Source: Macrobrachium rosenbergii (taxonomy: Eukaryota; Arthropoda; Malacostraca; Decapoda; Palaemonidae). Taken from it: 64,000 nt of DNA. Made by a program: the position numbers and the translations under genes. Positions within the stretch are counted from its first letter, which is position 1; every line of letters begins with the position of its first letter. Below, one piece after another: positions 44,695-58,600 of the stretch. Under the pieces are notes generated by a model, which did not search any database, was not told the DNA's origin, and saw only the letters and a program-made list of their open reading frames with translations. The stretch lies in NCBI RefSeq assembly GCF_040412425.1, contig NC_089749.1, forward strand, positions 14,925,162-14,989,161, written 5' to 3'.

Positions 44695-47600
44695 CTGAAA
44701 TTTTGTAAGAATCCTTAGAATCACTAGTAATCTGGTACAAAAACTCATAAATGTTCAGATATAATTTTACATGTTGCAACATACTACAAAATAATGGTTA
44801 CCAAATTTTGGAAATTAGTCTGCTAGTATCCAATATTCCCCCTGGCTTTTCTTACATATGTTGAAAACTGAAAGAACAAATATTCAGAAGTATTGTCAAT
44901 TCTGAGTCTATTAACTCTTTGATTCTTTGAGATTCCAGTGACTTGGTTTAAATCCCATCCCTTGAAATTATGTCATGTCAAATGACATCGTCCATAAAAC
45001 AAATTCATATATCACATCTGAAGAATACTGAAGGATAGTTTAACTCTATCTCCTAGCAATGTACAAAATTTTTGCTTATTTTTCATTATTTTCTTTACAA
45101 TTTTTAAATTAAATTACAGACATGAATAGCAGCAATATATGTCACTAAAAGGGATATTTATACTTTTTATGGTGCAAAAATAATTTATAAATCCCCATTA
45201 TATTTTTATTTATGAAAAGTAAAGTCTTTCCTAATCTCATCGGACTTCAATGAATCATTCACACTAAATATCATTTTCAATTTTGTTTTACATCTTCAAA
45301 TAATTTTCAATTCTATTGTTATACATTTTCAAAAGATACCAAAATGTACTGTTGATTGATTTCAAAATGACCTCACAACATTCCATCATTATACAAAAAT
45401 TTACATTACACAGTACAACATTACTTCTCAGATTATAGGCAGAAACCCAGGACAATGCATGTTTTACCACATATTAGTTATGGATCCCTCAAAAATCTAA
45501 GGGTTTAATATACACTGTACAATACATCAAGTAGGGTAGGCTATGATGTTTATTTTCAGCTCTGGAAGAAGTCAAGATGTTTGCATAAAATAAAGTTTCA
45601 CTTTTTGTGCTATGTATTTCAGCCGAATTCACTACCAAAACATCAATTAAAAAAAAGGTCAAGATGTCACATCCATATAGAGCAAAGCAAATTCTGGCAC
45701 ATCAAGAACAGCCTGCTATCTATATACACCATTATTATTATTATTCTTATTCAGAAAAAGAAACTTATTCATATGGGACACGCCCACAGGGGCCATTGAC
45801 TTGAAATTCAAGCTTCCAAAGAATTTGATGTTCATCAGGAAGAAGTAAGAGGAGGTAAAGGGAAATACAGAAAGAAGAGATTCCACATTAAAAAAGAAAA
45901 AAATAAATAAGTTAACAAATAAAAATGTATTAAAATGCAAGAACAGTAGGTAGTGAGGAATAAAGGACCTCTGGAACTGAGAAGTTCAACAGCAAGGCAC
46001 ACTTACTGCATATTGGTGCTGCTGTTCAGCGAATCTACTTGCTCTCAGCAGATAAAGGGGATCAGGGATTAACTGTGATTGTCAAAGATCCCTGTTGAAA
46101 TACAACTTATGAAGAAGTGACAAACAAGAGACCATCCATTGATGGTCCAAGTCATAACTACTACTATTAGGAAACAGAAACCTACCACCACGAACCACTC
46201 TATCTAAAAGAGATAAATCTCTGGCAGAAGCAGACATCCACACCAGAGAACAGTATTCTAGTAAGGGAGTACAAACAACCTAAACCAGGTAGCACCGATT
46301 TTATCGCTGTTATAGATACATGACACCCAACGAACAATACAGTGTACCTAACTTCTGTGCGGCATTTGCTGAAACTTTCATTAGATGTTTCTCAATAAGT
46401 TAGATGTAAGTCAATGATTACAACTAGAATAGATAAAGCTTCAGACTCATTCAGCAAAGTTCCATCCACCTGGAAGAGAGGATGGGATGGGAAATCTGTA
46501 CAAGATCTGCTAATCAACAGTGTTTTTGTTTTACTGGAGTTCAGCCTCATACCCCACTGACTACTGTACACCATTCCCTGATCCAGTCCATGTCCTGATT
46601 GAGACTGAGGGCAGCTTCACGTCTCAAAAGTGGAGACTTTACTACACCCACAAGTGTTGCATCATCAGCAACCACTAATATAAAGTAAGGTTTCAATTTA
46701 CAACCCAAAAAGTATTTTCTTGCTATTTTTCTGCTAAAGGAATAGTGTACTAATGCTTACATTAATAAATGCAATTGGTTCAAATTTCAAAATTTTCTCC
46801 CACAATATCACTTACTCACTGTGGATGCCAAGCTTGCAACCCACTGGGCCAAATGGCAAGGAAAGCATTATTCTTCCACATCAACCTCCATCTCAAATAG
46901 TGCAGAAAGAGATGAGGGCACTAAAAGTGTATGAATTTTTTTAAAAATATTTCACTGTAAAAAAATCTTTTGTTTACAAACTCATCCACCATACCAGTGC
47001 TATGAACTGCAAAGACAATGCAGAGGAGCCATGGAAGAGAAGAGAAGACCCAGGTGAAAGAAATCAACTCTCTTGTAACAGAGGTCAGTGGAACAATAAC
47101 GGACTAATCAAGACTGGTAGCTTTCATAAGTACACTAATAGGTCTGCATAGGAAGATAATCCCAAAGTAGGAGACTCCTCAAATACATAAGGCATAAAGT
47201 TAGGTAGTCAAGGATGACACACACCTCCAGGTATGCAAGCATTGTATCACCAGGAATGTGATCATGAAGAGTAGGATGGCTGACCTTGAACCTCTGACCC
47301 CTTTGCTGGTGAAACATGACCCGCCAAGACAAATGGTCAAAATCAGTAAAAAAATCATCAGATATTTGGCAAATCATAACAGGAAACAGAACAGCAAAAC
47401 TAACCCCACAGGAGTTACGGAGTGGAATGACTCCTTTTCTCTAATCTGGCCCAAGGGTGTTTCATGCTGGTGTGACTTAAGTATTCACTGAGAGTAAGAC
47501 TATTTTGTGCTTAACAGGTTCATAAAAACAAATACAGTAAAGGTTAAAGTATGATTACTTCTCAAGGACTTACCTCAGCACTGTAAGTCTTGATTGGGGG

Positions 47601-50042
47601 ACAGCTTTTTGCACCACAATTCAGTGCAAAATGGATCCTTGGATCAACCTGAGAAGATAACAGAATGACTGAAGTATTTTTACTGATACATAAGTTTATT
47701 AATTTCATTCTAGTGCTCTTTAAACCTACTGCTTACGATAACTTTTTTGGGAACATGGGAAAGGGGCAATGAAACTTGGTGTTACGTTTACATATTCTAA
47801 AACAAAAATAAACATACTAGCTTGTACATGGGATGCATTTTTATACATTAAAAAGATAGCCTTGAGGGGAAAACTATTCTTACTATTTTTCATATTGGAA
47901 CAAACTACATTATGGAAAAAGTAAGCCTATCTTAGTTATTTTTCATAAAACAAAAAGATAATCTTCAACCTCATATGACACCATTACAGTGCCAAAAAAT
48001 CCAGACATCATTGGTACACAGGTTAACAAGTTAAAGATTCATTAATTGTAAGTATAACTGCTGAAATATCAATCCCTTTTTGAATTAAAGAAAACATCCA
48101 TCCAAAGTCCATAATAAAACCTGCTAAAAATTTAGACAGCCAAGCTCTCCACAAACACAGCAGTATGACGATATGAAAGATCATTATTATTGTTTCCTCA
48201 CTACATGTTCAAGAAAATTTCAAGGATACACTTACTGTGACAATGAACTTTGCTGTTAACTTACTTTGTGAACAGGAGCACCCAGTCTCACTTGTCCCCA
48301 CAAAAAAAGCTTGCTATATTGACTCAATTGTTGTGAAGTAAATTTAAGCCTTCTGAAGAGTAAAACAACCTACCTGAATAAGACTGAAGGAGCGTCTTGG
48401 GTCTGATTTTCCAAAAGGAGCAAAGAGCTGTATAACACCTTTCTTGTTTGCTCTTAAAATTCCATTTTCAATTTCATTCAAACTGAAATCATGGCCCCCA
48501 ATCAGGTAGGATGTTTTATCGAAGAACTGAAAGAAAATACATTTAAAAATACATATCATTCTACACAAATGTTCATACCTAGCGTTAACATACATAATTA
48601 CACCAAGTTTCATACTGTGCCCACCAGGTTCATCACAGAAGTGATACTCTCATTATAAAAATCGCATTCTTCATACAAACTCATTAGTCATCGAATGCCT
48701 TATACCATGTAAAACTTATCTAAGTTGCTCAATTAACCTGAGACAAGCACACCCTCTCCATTTGGCCAATCTCTGACTGCTGCTTACATCTACATTCATT
48801 CAATTATGCCCTACAAAAATGTTGCTTGTCCTGCCAAAGAGCTTTAGAATAAATTCCAGGATTCTGGAAGTCTTTTACATGATTTATTCCTTTGCAAATG
48901 GAGTTCAGGAATAAGCCTATAAAGAAAAAATTACTTCAAACATGTTTTAGGGGTTCAAGGCAGCCAACACCGGTATATAAGGAAGAGTTATAAAAGTGGC
49001 TAAGCTATTGAAGACTTGAGGAAAATAAAGACCTGCACTAAATGTAAGGAAATACAAATACAGAATGTAAAAATAATCTACTTTATATCTTGATAAAAAT
49101 AAAGACATGCACTAAATGTAAGGAGATATAAATAGTACAGAATGTAAAAATAATATACCTTATATCTTGACAGCCAGTTTGTTGGTGGGCCATTTTCAAC
49201 TGTAGCATGAATCACAAGCGCATTGTATATATTGATGAAAAATGCTTTCAGTTCATCCTGGGTCATGTTTTCAACAGAAACATGTTGTAACTCACGTGAC
49301 AGCATTACATACTCCTTGTAAGTCTCACTTTCTTTGATGGCTTTATAATTCACTGTCTAGGGAAAAGAATGAATGCATACTTTACTAAATTATTTTATAT
49401 ATTTGTTCATTTAACAAAAGCACAATTAAAGAATATTTTTCCAAATTTAAATATTTTCGTTTTCAAAAACACAAATCCCTGAATTTCGACCTATACCATA
49501 ATGCTCTATACAAGTGGAAAAAGTCTAATTTCTACCTAACAATCAAGCAAAGTAGCAACTATGCTGGGTGAAACTCCCTTTCCAAGAAGTTCCACATCTC
49601 ACCTGACCACACTACTTCACTTAGACCAAAACAAATGTCAAACCAATCACTGCTATTTTGTATGTCTCATCTTTAACAGAACCACAATCAGAAACTCATC
49701 TTGCATTAGTGCACAGATCAAGTTATCTGAACCACAGCATTTAATTATCAAAGCCATGCTGCTTTAAAGTTGTCATGGATACATCTCAAGTACCCCACTG
49801 CTGCAGATGTGGTCATAATAACGGTACTGTATTCCAAAGCCACAGATATAGTCATTCTAATGGCTACTTCTTCTCAAGAACAGTACTGTATACTTATTAT
49901 CTAACTTACCTAAAAAAGTGAGAGGGAATTATTTGAATTTCAAATTTAAAAGTTTAATAATGTAAAGGTTTGTTTCATCACAACCCCATCAATCTAGAGT
50001 ACCTATTGTTTGCATTAGAGCAGACTACACAGAGACACTCAC

Positions 50043-50137
<95 letters not shown>

Positions 50138-53100
50138 TTATCTTAATCTCAAATTTAGAAGTTTAATCCTGTAAATGTTTGTTTTACAACAACCTCATCA
50201 GTCATAATGTCTACAACGTCCAAGGACTCAGCCTTTTAGTTTCCCATCACAGGAGTAATTGTTCACATATGCACCATCTCAAGATCAAACAATCTGGTAA
50301 AGTACAACACAATCAGAAATTCTGCAGCTTTTTTGGGCTCGGAAATCTCAACATCTTTCATTACTCATTGTTTTTAAGTAATTCAGGTACAAACAGGGTA
50401 CTGTACTGTATTTTCCAATGTTACTTCATGTCTTCCTTTAGGTAAATTTATTTTTGGTACAATTTATTGTTTTCTTTGTGTAGTACTACCTAAGAAATCA
50501 TACAGCTACCCCAGAGAGGTAGGTTAGGTCTATCTTAACTCCCTTCTTTGTTGTATGTAAAGTAAGTTTTTTGCTGATTACCCATATTTCTTTTAGTGTT
50601 GTGTATCATAGTCTATATTTTTGTACCAGATTATTTTTGGGTAATTGTTAAAATTAAAGTGTCTTTTGTTTAGATAATTCTAGATGAGTCTATACATTTT
50701 TTAGAATTTGTGATAATGACTTTTTCTTACACACTAGTTAATGTCTATCATTGCCTGAATTGATGTCATTAATGCTTTTTGCTTTTCAGCAATGTGAATG
50801 ATTTTCCATTTTACATCAATTGTGCAATATTTTGTACTGCTGTGCATTTAACTACCGTGAAGGTTGCCCCCATTGTGTGTTGTTTGCAGCTTTATTTTAC
50901 GATTTTTCTTATAGAAGAGCTGTCTTTTTCTGCGTAGTTAAATTCAACCTGTATTTTTTATTAAGTCAAACGAACTTGTTAAAGTACTCTTGGTAAATCC
51001 TGTCCCAACTTCATGTCCCTCTCAAGACAAATCCTTATTTGCTGTGTAGTACCTATTGCAGCAAATTTTGTTTGGTTTCACTCACTGAGACATGTTTCCA
51101 CCCAGTGGTCATGGTACGAGAAGAGGATGTTGTACAAGTCAAGATAGGAGATTCTTCTGTTCCCTAGTCTTTTGTTTCCTGATCAAATTCTAGATCATCT
51201 TCCATGGTAAAGGTAAAGTGTGGCAGACTTTGATATGCTTTTGCAGATTCCTGTCAAACGCAGTTCCTGCTACACTTAGTGTGCCTGGTGATCAGACTTC
51301 TTATTCAAACTTGGTAGCTTTCCTAATGGCCCACTCCACACTTGCATCTTCCAGTAACTAGCCAGCTTGTCTGCCTTTATCTACTTATCCTGCTTAGGCT
51401 ATGGTACAACTTGTCTGCTTGACCCAAGCCCTGCCTGCTGTGGATGTTCCATTATCAAAGACTTTTCCTGCAGTTTAAAGAGTACAGGCAGTCCCCGGGT
51501 TACGACAGGTCCAGCTTACGATGTTCCAAGGTTACGACGCATGTTCCAGGGTTATGATGCTTACGACACCAATCCGACGGAAGAAATGTCGTTTTCAATA
51601 CACCCAAAGCACTAAAAGTGAAATTTTCTTAGGATTCTTGACGGTTTTCGATGATTTTTCAGCTTACGACAATTTTCGGCTTGCAACACGGAACCCCCAT
51701 CGTAAACCGGGGACTGCCTGTATATGTATTCATTTCAATGTCACTAGGTCACTTGTCTTGCCTTCACTTGCTGTGCCTGCTGTTTCTGATATGCCTATTG
51801 CTCTTCTTATGCCTGCTCTGTTTGCTGAACCTGATGTTGAATATTATTACAGCACTAAAAATTAGTTTAAAGACACCATTGAGTCACATTTCTCAACTCT
51901 CACAAAGATTGCCCAAAGGACTTGCTCTCACATCAGAGGTGAAAATTAGAGAGAAGTTGAGTTATTGAAGAATTTGGACAATTAGGTGGGAAGAGCCCAA
52001 AGGTGGGAAGAATGTGAAGATACTGCAAAGAACCTTTAGTACCATATACAGTACAGTACAGTGTATATTGTTATGCAAGAAATACTGTAAGTAGTAAACC
52101 CCAGAACTTTGAGATAAAAAAATGTATGCTTACACTGCATGCGATTGATGGGTTTGTAAGAAGACACTTTCTTGTATTATAAAAAGTGTTTTAATATAAT
52201 TATAAGTGGTAATGCATTAAATTCTCATGAAAACAGTGTTACTTAGTAAAAACATATTAAACTACTGTTTATAGCTTATCAAACACATACCTTGCCATCT
52301 GAAGAAACATGATCATCAAAGAGACGGATTATAAGCCGGCGAAGCAATTCGGATAATTCATTGGCATTCTCAACTACACAATTCTGAGTTAATCCAGCGT
52401 TCAAGGCCAGTGAATCACTGTTATCATTTAAGCTGCAATGAAATAGTAGGAGCTAAATATTTTAGTGGTAGTAAATTTAAAACATAACTTGCAATGGCAA
52501 AGTGCAGTACAGTACTTGAATGCAGTACTGTACTCTCATCATAAGGGTTTAGCTATTGCTGGCCTGCCTTTTTCCAAACAGCTGATAACTGTTAGCCAAA
52601 ATTTTAAAAATACAGTTCTTTTCTTTTTAAAAAAGATTGACTAAGTTAAATACTACATAGATAATTCTTAAATTCTACTCAAAGACATACTTAAACCCTC
52701 AAGAAGCCACTTACATTACATGAGCTAGCTGCACTAGTTTCATGGAAGCTGGATATCAAACCAGTTATTCGTGGATCGCAATTGTTCACACAGCTTCTCA
52801 AGAAGCTTCCTTGCAAATAACTGACATATGTCAACTATTCCATGAACAGGAAATTTATTTGTGATACTTCAAAACAGAATATAAAAATTTAAAAACAAGA
52901 TGGTTTCATATATATCAATCATTCCCTTACATATGCTTTATATACAGTGCTTGAGGGTCAAATTTTTGTAACATTTTCCTTTCTTTCAGTTTTTTCAGGC
53001 TTTGCAGAGTCCTTACTGAATCATGTCTGGATCACTGACAACTTATTTTGGCTTTTGTTCCCTTTCTTAATGGGAATTAATGGGATAGGCCCTGAATTTT

Positions 53101-55619
53101 AGTATTTATGGCTTAAAAGTTTACTGTTTCCCTATTAAATATACTTCCAGTGTTGCTCCACTAAAATGAAAAGGAAGTCTATCCTCCCCTTATACAACTT
53201 GAATTAGTTGGTTCAGTACTCTTTCTTGTTACATTCACAAGCTGAGAAATTAATTTACTGATTATATTTCACTGATCCCCATAAAATCTTTTCCCATTTA
53301 GAAGGTAGATTTACTACTAATTTGAAATCTGATCTCATTTCTTCTCTTCACCGTCCACTTCAAGTTTCTTTACTTTTTGCTTGGATTATACTAGGGCATT
53401 TTCATTACATATCTAGTCAGCTTTTGCAAGAAAACAAAACTTATGCAATGAAGAAGACACTTACAAAGTAACATGTGGTATAAAGCAACTTGAGTAAAGT
53501 GCAGAGACATTCCTCTACATGTGAACAGAGAATGAATAGTTTAGCAAAGTCACAGGAATCTATAATGAATACTTGAGCACACACTCTAATTGAAAAAACA
53601 ACAATGTTATTAGCTTGCTTAACAAGTCAATTATACCAGATATAGAGACAATTAAATAAAAAATCTGCAAAAGCCCCACAGATACATACATAAACAGCAC
53701 TTGGAAAAGTAATATCAATTTAAAGGGATGGTGTACACAACATGAAATTAACATTAACAGGACTCTCAAACCCTTCTGCATCAACATCTATAACACTACT
53801 CGGAAATTTGTTCCACAGTTTTGCAGTAAATGATACAAAATACCTCTGGTTTTGGGAAGTGCCTCGAAAAAATACAGATGACATTCTACTAAATGTGTAT
53901 CAACACAATTCCAGAAGCACATTCACAAGAGGTGATAACATTAGTTCTCTACTAAGGTATGGCTATGAGAGAAGGCCAAATGGTATGTATATCTCCAAAC
54001 AATGACCTAATTAACAATTATTAAAGTATTGTTAGAAAAATGGAAAAACCTCTCCCAACAATCTCTTTAAAAGAAAACTAGCTCAGGTGGCTACAAACTA
54101 CCAAGAGTGAGAACATTCTAGCAACAAAAAATATTTTGGAGTTAAGGGTAATATCATCATCAAATATTCAGAATCATTTCATCAAGAAGTTATGTTTTCA
54201 GCATTTTCTGTCACCCTTGCATCAGGAGTTTCTTTCTCTTTACCTCCTTTTGCTGGAAGGTCCAATAACAAAATGGAAGGTCTTATAACAAATGGCATGT
54301 TCAACCATGTGGCTCCTTGAAACACACAGGCCAATATTTTTAATAAATCACGCTAATTCTTTTACCAGAAGCTTCTGCACGTGGAAGAAAGCTGCAAGCC
54401 TCATGGCAAAGATGCTACCAAGGCTCTATCTAAGACCTGTCTTAGGCAAAGACTACTAGAGATCCATCCCTCTACTGGTATCCCCAGAGCAAACAGCAGC
54501 CAAATAAAATGAAATATATAGTATTCCTTTACTATATTATTTTAAATTTTAAAGTCACCTTGGGTTTGACTTCCTCCACAAAATTAAAGTGAAATGCAGT
54601 GCCTAAATAATATTGCCACACACTAGCTCAAAGGGCAAGTGACAATCTGGAGAAAATGTGTCACCTTAGGATTTTTCCAAAAATACTGAGTTTCAAACAA
54701 AATGAATCATGGAGTGGGAGTTTTAGGTAAGAATATAGAATATTTAAGTGGTCAAAGACTACTTAGGAAAGAGTATATCCAAGAGTAAAATATAAATTGA
54801 TCTTCATTAGAATTATGCCAGAACTGCCAAATGTCAGTAGCCATTTTAAGGCAGAAAGCAGTAGGGCCAGATACAGTACTGTACTATATTGCCATAAGAA
54901 TCCTGATTAAAATAATGTGCCATTGATATATTTGAGATCATTAAAATAACTCTTCCACCTGGCTGGAAGTCTTGGTTATAAAAGCAAATAAAATTCATTA
55001 TGTTTATCCTCACTAGTTTACAAAGACTATATTGATTCATCAACTGACTAGCTAACAGAGTTTTAATGTACTGTATTTCAACAGTTTTCGAGATGGATGT
55101 GGAGTCTGACAATGTAAAACATATATTTAAATCAAACCTATATACCTAGAAATAAATGCTTATTTTAAACACACGACAGCTAGCCAAGTCCCAAAATAAT
55201 AATGGCATAATGATAAAATGCTGCCAATGTAGTGATACATTCAAAATGACAAAAAATTACCTGTAATAGGACTGAGCACTATTTTCAAATGTAGAGCCAT
55301 CCTGAGTTGATTTTATGAATTTTTTTGTTAGTAGTTCGGTTCCAATTTTCAAGGCTTCCTCTTCATCTGAAAAATTTATGTAAAAATATTTCTCTGCAAT
55401 CATAAATTTAAACTGACAGCACATAATTATTTCTAATATTACTTGTTTAAAAGTATAAAATGTACTACGGCCTAAGATAAAAAAATGGATGATAAAAAGT
55501 GAGTCAGTCAAAAATATTAAAAACATGAAAAGGTAAGAAAAAGTTTCAGCAAGTAGAATATAAGGTAGAGACGGTGGAAACTCTACAGCAAAATACAGCA
55601 CACAAGAAGTGTATGAAAC

Positions 55620-55699
<80 letters not shown>

Positions 55700-58600
55700 G
55701 GCAGGCTGAACAGTACAGAGAGCAACTGAAGAAGATAGGCTTCAAGCTGTGACAAAGACAGGCAGGGAGGAAAATCAAAAAGTCTATAGGAAGAGAATGG
55801 AGGTAATAAAAAATCTAAAAAGGGCAGAGGTCAATCTAAACCTTAACACTTCACACAAAAGAAAGGAAGTATCAAGAAAAGATCAGTAACTGAGAAAAGA
55901 CAGAATATGAAAGGGTAAAGTATATACTGTAACAGATTGGAATGAATAAATTAATGAGAAAGAGAAAGAATGCTGTAATGGAATGATGGACACATTACTT
56001 TGAGGATCTACTAAACGAGGCAAATAAATATGGTAGATGTTGACATAATAAGAACATTTAGTTGTGTGTTATCTGTCAAACCGAGGAAGGTAACAGGGAT
56101 TTATAATTTTATCCTTTACACCACAAACCAAGTATTACTTACATAAATAAGAAAAATCTATGCCTCTAGTCATTTAGCCATCCAACAATATGCAACAATT
56201 TTGCCACAGAGTAATGTAATGAATTAATAAATGTAAAAATACTATACTGTATTTATAAATAAAAATATCAGGAACAATTTTTCAACAATCAAAGTCCCTT
56301 AACTTGAAAAATACTATATATGTAGTTTATTTGTTTTAAAACACTGTACTTACTTATCTTCTTATTTTCCATAATCCACTGAACAAACTGCTGACCAGAG
56401 AAGGCATTCTTTACGGTAGAAAATAAAGACAAACGTTGACTACGAAGGATCCCACTTTCCTTCAATTCCTCAATAACTGCTACAGTTGGGTCACTTGCAC
56501 ATACAAATTTGGTCTCATCTTCTGCAAGAAAATTAATCATGATCATTTTCTGCAAATAAATTAACAAAAATCAAACTGAGACAATGCAGGCAACAGTATT
56601 CACTAAAAATACTGCTGGTTACTTCATCAGACCATAAGAGGTAAAGAACTACATGTAAAGAAAGGCTGTTTCCAGTACAGGTAGTCACTTCTATACCAGA
56701 GTGTGCATCCCTGAGATCTACAGTCAAGTGGCTCAATCAGATTAATAAACACTGTATACTAATGATGATACCGTACAACTGATTAAAAGTGAAGAACAAT
56801 GTAACAAAAGTATGAGCAAAGCACATGAGTAGCTTCAGTACAGTACCAATAAACCTTATTAACTGCATGCTCCTTTTAAGAATGAAAAGGATTAGCTTTC
56901 TGCTGCTATATCACTTACAGAGATACTATAGATTCCACTACATACTACATGGCTGCTGGCTGTACTACAATGAAAATATTGAATCTGGTGACAGCATAAC
57001 TTCTTACCAGGTACATCAACAGCCTCAGAAGGATGTGGTATTACCAACTCATCTTCTTTGGCCTCATTTTCTTGAATGTCCTCAACCAATTTCTTCCAGG
57101 CTTCTTCATCTTGAAGGGCTTTCTGCAAGTCGTCATTTCCACCAACATACGTTTCATTGAAGAATATCTGTGGAACACTTGTCTTGCCTGTTTTGCCCTG
57201 CAAATGAGTTGTGGCATTTTATATTGCCATAGCCATATATGCCTTTGGTGAAATAAATAAACCATACAAAAGCTTACTAAATGGTCTGGTAAAGCTATTT
57301 TACAGTACTTATTATCAGTAAGTCTGTTAAAGCTATTTTACAGTACTTATTATCAATAAAAGCATAAAAATCTTAAATAATGTTTTCTTCTATTTATGTC
57401 CTAAAAATTATCTAAAGAATTGAAAGATAGTCTTAACTGATCATATAAATTTCCTGAACATAGTAAGCTAAGTTTATAAATTAGAGCATATTACATTTGG
57501 GCCTTCAATAAATTTCCTTAACACTTTCTAACTAACAAACATGCTTTTTCTGGAGTATGCCTCTGGAATATTAAACACCTAAACTAAGATAAGGATTTTA
57601 TATGCAGGAATTTGATCAAATCATTCTATCGCAGTACAGTATATAATACTCAGTTTACCACTGGTGCAGCAGATCACATAAGTAATGATAAAGTATAATG
57701 ATTTTAATTTCTTGTATTACAAGTAGACTTGCAATACAAGAATTAGAATCACAATTACTAATATTTTCAAATAAGTGCGTCACCGACTTACAGCGACACC
57801 AACTTACAGCAGATTCACTCTTCAGCACTTTTCAGCACCATAACGTGATGCTGAATGAAGTTAAGGTGCCGTAAGCGCCATTGATAGCGCTAACAGCAAG
57901 AATAGGCATCAAGTTAATGGAGCTTACAGTGCTGTAACTTGATGCAATATCAAGTTATGGTGCCAAACATCAAGTGATGGCATCGTAAGTGCTGTTAAAG
58001 CGCCGATAATGGCGAAACGCCAATAACAGCAAAATGCCGATAACAGCGAAACGCAGACTTACGGCGGAAATCAACTTACGGCGCAGCGCTGGAATGGATC
58101 CCCTGCCATAAGTCGTATTACAATTTACCAAATGTACTTAACATTATATTAAAATACTTCATATTTTAAGAACAATGTGTATTTTTCCTAAACATACTAC
58201 AGCAACAGCTAGCAATCCTAGTCTAAAACTCATCCTATTTACTAATAGACTGCCCATCATATGAAAGCATATTACTAAAGTAAACTCCACATTTGCTCAG
58301 AAAGAACTGAATTGAATTATAAATAGAATTTAACTAAAGGCCCAGTACTGGGACCTATGAGGTCATTCAGCACTGAAACAGAAATTGACAGTAAAAGGTT
58401 TGAAAAGTGTAGCAGTTGCACTATGAATCAATTGTGAGGAGAGGGTGGAACATAAGATGGAAGAAAGAATATGAAAGGAGGTACAGTAAAAGGAACAAAA
58501 GGGGTTGCAGCTAGGGGCCGAAGGCACACTGCACAGAACCTTAAGTAATGCCTACAGTGCACTGCATGAGGTGCACTGATGGCACTACACCCCTGCAGGG

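Larger units (their letters stand above)
49357..52290 (-). other. Fusion gene intron with GA repeat and inverted-repeat element
   Basis: Contains a GA microsatellite (50045-50134) and a TA-flanked inverted-repeat element (51485-51720). Open frames here have no recognisable content. Confidence 0.7.

Noticed and set aside
53742..54005. 87-codon plus-strand frame in a fusion gene intron
   Set aside because: Composition looks protein-like but I could not link it to any family; not enough for a gene call.
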